A DNA stretch of 33,413 bases from Thermohalobaculum sp050331395 (GTDB lineage Bacteria > Pseudomonadota > Alphaproteobacteria > Rhodobacterales > Rhodobacteraceae): NCBI GenBank assembly GCA_050331395.1, contig JBHJGX010000027.1:1-33413 (forward strand), given 5' to 3'. The notes beneath the pieces are model-generated. The model did no database searches and was not told where the DNA came from. It saw only the letters and a program-made list of their open reading frames with translations. Below are positions 31,500 through 33,413 of this stretch, piece after piece. Numbering within the stretch: position 1 is the stretch's first letter; every line of letters begins with the position of its first letter. A program made the position numbers and the translations under genes.

Positions 31500-32207
31500 A
31501 TGCGCTTCGACCGCGACCTCGTCCCCGGCACACTCCTCCGCCGCTATCAGCGGTTCCTCGCCGATGTCGCCCTCGACAGCGGCGAGAGCGTCACCGCCCA
31601 TTGCGCCAATCCGGGCTCGATGATGGGGCTCTCGGCGCCCGGCACCCGCGTCTGGCTCGAGCCGAACGACAATCCCCGGCGGAAGTTGCGCTTCACCTGG
31701 CGCCTCGTCGAACTGCCGGGCGGGCACTGGGCGGGGATCGACACCTCGGTGCCGAACCGGGTGGTCGCAGAGGCGCTCGCCGCCCGCCGGATCCCCGAGC
31801 TCAGCCGCTACGCCATCATCCGACCAGAAGTCCGCTATGCCGAGCGGAGCCGGGTCGATTTCCTGTGCACTTGCGAAGGCGCGCCCGATGCCTATGTCGA
31901 GGTGAAGAACGTCCACCTCCGCCGAACCGATGACTGGGCCGAATTTCCCGATAGCGTCACTGCGCGCGGTGCCCGCCATTTGCGCGATCTGGCGGCGATG
32001 GTGGCTGCCGGGCATCGCGCGGTGATGATCTACTGTATCCAGCGGGACGACTGCGCGCGGCTCCGCTTTGCCGACGATCTCGACCCGGCTTATGCGGCGG
32101 CCTTCCGCGATGCCCGCGCCGCCGGGGTCGAAGCCATCGCTTGGGCCTGCGCCCTCGAGCGGGGCGAGATCGCGCTTGATCGACCGATCCCGATTCGGGA
32201 GAACTGA
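31500..32207 (+). CDS. sfsA: SfsA family protein (DNA/RNA nuclease-like)
   Basis: A protein of 235 residues that matches the whole SfsA family: FDRDLVPGTLLRRYQRFLADVAL, HCANPGSMMGL, GIDTSVPNRVVAEAL, RSRVDFLC, YVEVKNVHLRR and GARHLRDLAAMVAAGHRAVMIYCIQRDD. The family has an OB-like N-terminal part and a PD-(D/E)XK nuclease-like core (RVDFL and the EVKN residues). E. coli SfsA was named for an effect on sugar fermentation and binds DNA. The ATG at 31500 follows GGAGG 5 bases upstream. map starts 18 bases downstream. Confidence 0.95.
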   Translation: MRFDRDLVPGTLLRRYQRFLADVALDSGESVTAHCANPGSMMGLSAPGTRVWLEPNDNPRRKLRFTWRLVELPGGHWAGIDTSVPNRVVAEALAARRIPELSRYAIIRPEVRYAERSRVDFLCTCEGAPDAYVEVKNVHLRRTDDWAEFPDSVTARGARHLRDLAAMVAAGHRAVMIYCIQRDDCARLRFADDLDPAYAAAFRDARAAGVEAIAWACALERGEIALDRPIPIREN

Positions 32208-32224
32208 GGCGAGGAGAACTGCTC

Positions 32225-33046
32225 ATGGACCGAGGCGTCGCCGCGCAGCCGACCGAGACCCGGACACCCGAAGGGATCCGCCTCTACGCGCCCGAAGATT
32301 TCGAGGGGATGCGCCGCGCCGGCCGGCTCGCGGCCGAATGCCTCGACATGATCGGGCCCCATGTGGCGCCCGGGGTGACGACGGCCGCGCTCGATGCCCG
32401 GATCGAGGCCTGGGTCGCCGAGGCGGGCGCAGTCTCGGCCACCATCGGCTACCGGGGCTACCGACATGCGAGCTGCATCTCTGTGAACCATGTGGTTTGC
32501 CACGGCATCCCGGGGCCAAAGGCGCTGCGCCCGGGCGATATCCTCAACATCGACGTCACGGTGATCGTCGACGGCTGGCACGGCGATACGAGCCGGATGT
32601 TCGTCGCCGGCAAGCCGAGCCGAAAGGCCGGCCGCCTCATCGAGGTCACCCACGAAGCGCTGATGCGCGGGATCGCGGCGGTCAAGCCGGGCGCGCGCTT
32701 TGGCGACATCGGCGCGGCGATCCAGGCCTATGCCGAGGCCGAGCGCTGCTCGGTCGTACGCGACTTCTGCGGCCACGGTCTCGGTCGGGTGTTCCACGAC
32801 GCCCCCAATGTCTTGCATTACGGCCGCGAAGGCGAGGGCGCAGAAATCCGCCCGGGCATGTTTTTCACCATCGAGCCGATGATAAATCTGGGCGGACCGC
32901 AAACGAAAACGCTCGCCGATAACTGGACGGCCGTGACCCGGGACAAGTCTCTGTCCGCCCAATTCGAACACGCGGTCGGTGTCACCGAAGACGCCTGCGA
33001 GATATTTACACTCTCGCCCGCAGATCGGTTCATGCCCGCGCTTTGA
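32225..33046 (+). CDS. map: Methionine aminopeptidase type I
   Basis: Removes the initiator methionine from nascent proteins. The 273-residue protein carries the five metal ligands D110 (NIDVTVIVDGWHG), D121 (HGDTSRMF), H184 (CGHGLGRVFH), E217 (FFTIEPMI) and E248 (AQFEHAVGVT), and the substrate-contacting H93 in the segment SVNHVVCHGIP. The N terminus (DRGVAAQPTETRTPEGIRLY) extends about 20 residues beyond the E. coli enzyme, as in other alphaproteobacteria. AGGAG lies 8 bases before the ATG. In Rhodobacteraceae radC often follows map, but it is not seen here before the window ends. Confidence 0.97.
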   Translation: MDRGVAAQPTETRTPEGIRLYAPEDFEGMRRAGRLAAECLDMIGPHVAPGVTTAALDARIEAWVAEAGAVSATIGYRGYRHASCISVNHVVCHGIPGPKALRPGDILNIDVTVIVDGWHGDTSRMFVAGKPSRKAGRLIEVTHEALMRGIAAVKPGARFGDIGAAIQAYAEAERCSVVRDFCGHGLGRVFHDAPNVLHYGREGEGAEIRPGMFFTIEPMINLGGPQTKTLADNWTAVTRDKSLSAQFEHAVGVTEDACEIFTLSPADRFMPAL

Positions 33047-33160
33047 GCCAAGTCACCGGGCGGTCAAGACCCGAGGTGGCTGCGACCCGAACGCGGAATG
33101 CGGCGCCGAGATCATGATCCGGTCATCGTGTCGCCGAAAAACCGAACTTCGGGGGCGGCG

Positions 33161-33204
33161 GCGCCTCGGGTCGACCGGATCCCGATCCGGGCGACCTGAG
33201 GCGC
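33161..33204. repeat. 44-bp imperfect palindrome after map
   Basis: The left half (33161-33182) and right half (33183-33204) are reverse complements except at three of 22 positions: 33168 against 33197, 33174 against 33191, and the central pair. The core is CCGGATC, two C, then GATCCGG. It begins 115 bases past the map stop codon. A transcript could fold into a very stable stem. No long T-run follows on the plus strand. A terminator, a repeated extragenic palindrome or a protein-binding site are all possible. Confidence 0.7.
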
Positions 33205-33263
33205 GCGGGTCTCGTGTTTCGATCTCGATTGGCAAACCGGCCAGCGTCGGCCGCCGGGCTTTT

Positions 33264-33413
33264 TCACGTCGGAGCATAAGTGGCGCCGCCATGTGCTGCA
33301 GACCCGCCATGCCGGTCGGTTAGAAATGCCGAGACGCCGTAGAGGCCCACGACGGGAAACGCCTCTTGTCTCCTCGCTTCGGCCAATACCGCCGCCCAGC
33401 TCGCGAGCCGATG
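33264..33413 (-). CDS. Possible partial gene at window end (3' part)
   Basis: An open minus-strand frame entering from the right edge and ending at a TGA whose complement is at 33264-33266. It gives about 49 residues, including LASWAAVLAEARRQEAFPVV and GLYGVSAFLTDRHGG. The start lies outside the window. I do not recognise a family, and by hand count about 65 percent of its third codon positions are G or C, lower than in clear genes, so it may not be real. If real, it is convergent with map, with the palindrome between. Confidence 0.25.
   Translation of the reverse strand, partial: HRLASWAAVLAEARRQEAFPVVGLYGVSAFLTDRHGGSAAHGGATYAPT

Larger units (their letters stand above)
33047..33413. other. 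Region after map, mostly without a recognised gene
   Basis: This 367-base stretch holds the 44-bp imperfect palindrome (33161-33204) and possibly the 3' part of a minus-strand gene (33264 to the window end). The remaining frames show no family match. The base bias is weaker than in genes. Confidence 0.5.

Noticed and set aside
33161..33204. The palindrome as an insertion-sequence end
   Set aside because: No transposase frame, no target duplication and no second copy visible in the window.

Overview
The window is a densely packed piece of a very GC-rich bacterial chromosome, roughly 70 percent G+C by eye, with strongly GC-biased third codon positions. Gene content and order point to an alphaproteobacterium of the Rhodobacterales (Rhodobacteraceae type). 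The evidence is the etfB-etfA-3-hydroxybutyryl-CoA dehydrogenase run with a PduO-type cobalamin adenosyltransferase and a small HIG1-like twin-membrane-segment protein nearby; the argH-small lipoprotein-lysA-TIGR02302 run; an MJ0042-type zinc-ribbon protein divergent from ftsE-ftsX-plsC; the MoaB/CinA-like protein-sfsA-map block; and a VPLPA-CTERM-type surface protein. The assignment rests on recognised families and remembered synteny, not on a database search.

Layout. 1-3.6 kb: a class III nucleotide cyclase, a small membrane protein, the tRNA uridine hydroxylase TrhO and an exported molybdopterin-binding-fold protein. 3.6-8.1 kb: an EamA-type exporter divergent from an acyl-CoA synthetase, then an HI0933-type flavoprotein divergent from a DUF6614 protein. 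8.4-12.1 kb: a glycine amidinotransferase-like enzyme with all three catalytic residues, a small HNH nuclease, an SDR, a HIG1-like protein and the adenosyltransferase. 12.2-18.35 kb: a lytic transglycosylase, an exported OB-fold protein, etfB-etfA, an orphan PEP-CTERM-class protein, 3-hydroxybutyryl-CoA dehydrogenase and a YaiI/YqxD protein. 18.35-19.1 kb is a 755-base stretch with no convincing gene. 19.1-21.6 kb: two tandem YceI proteins, a cytochrome b561 and a TlpA thioredoxin. 21.6-27.1 kb: argH, a 43-residue LptM-like lipoprotein, lysA and a large TIGR02302 membrane protein with a Gln/Gly/Pro-rich tract. 27.2-30.4 kb: the zinc-ribbon membrane protein, ftsE, ftsX and an acyltransferase. 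30.5-33.4 kb: the MoaB/CinA-like protein, sfsA, map and a terminal stretch with a striking 44-bp imperfect palindrome.

How the genes fit together. EtfA/EtfB and 3-hydroxybutyryl-CoA dehydrogenase serve acyl-CoA oxidation, and the acyl-CoA synthetase could feed the same pathway. The YceI pair with cytochrome b561, followed by TlpA, forms a periplasmic redox and lipid-cofactor neighbourhood. From argH to plsC the genes are tightly packed and mix amino-acid synthesis (arginine; lysine and the diaminopimelate pool) with envelope functions.

No complete mobile element, CRISPR array, tRNA or rRNA was seen, and no clear defence island. The least explained items are non-coding: the 44-bp palindrome after map, a four-copy 11-bp phased repeat between the MoaB-like gene and sfsA, opposed poly-C and poly-G tracts at the window start, and the 755-base non-coding stretch. 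Among proteins the most interesting are the vertebrate-like amidinotransferase, the LptM-like lipoprotein, the cyclase with an unrecognised C-terminal domain and the exosortase-type substrate.
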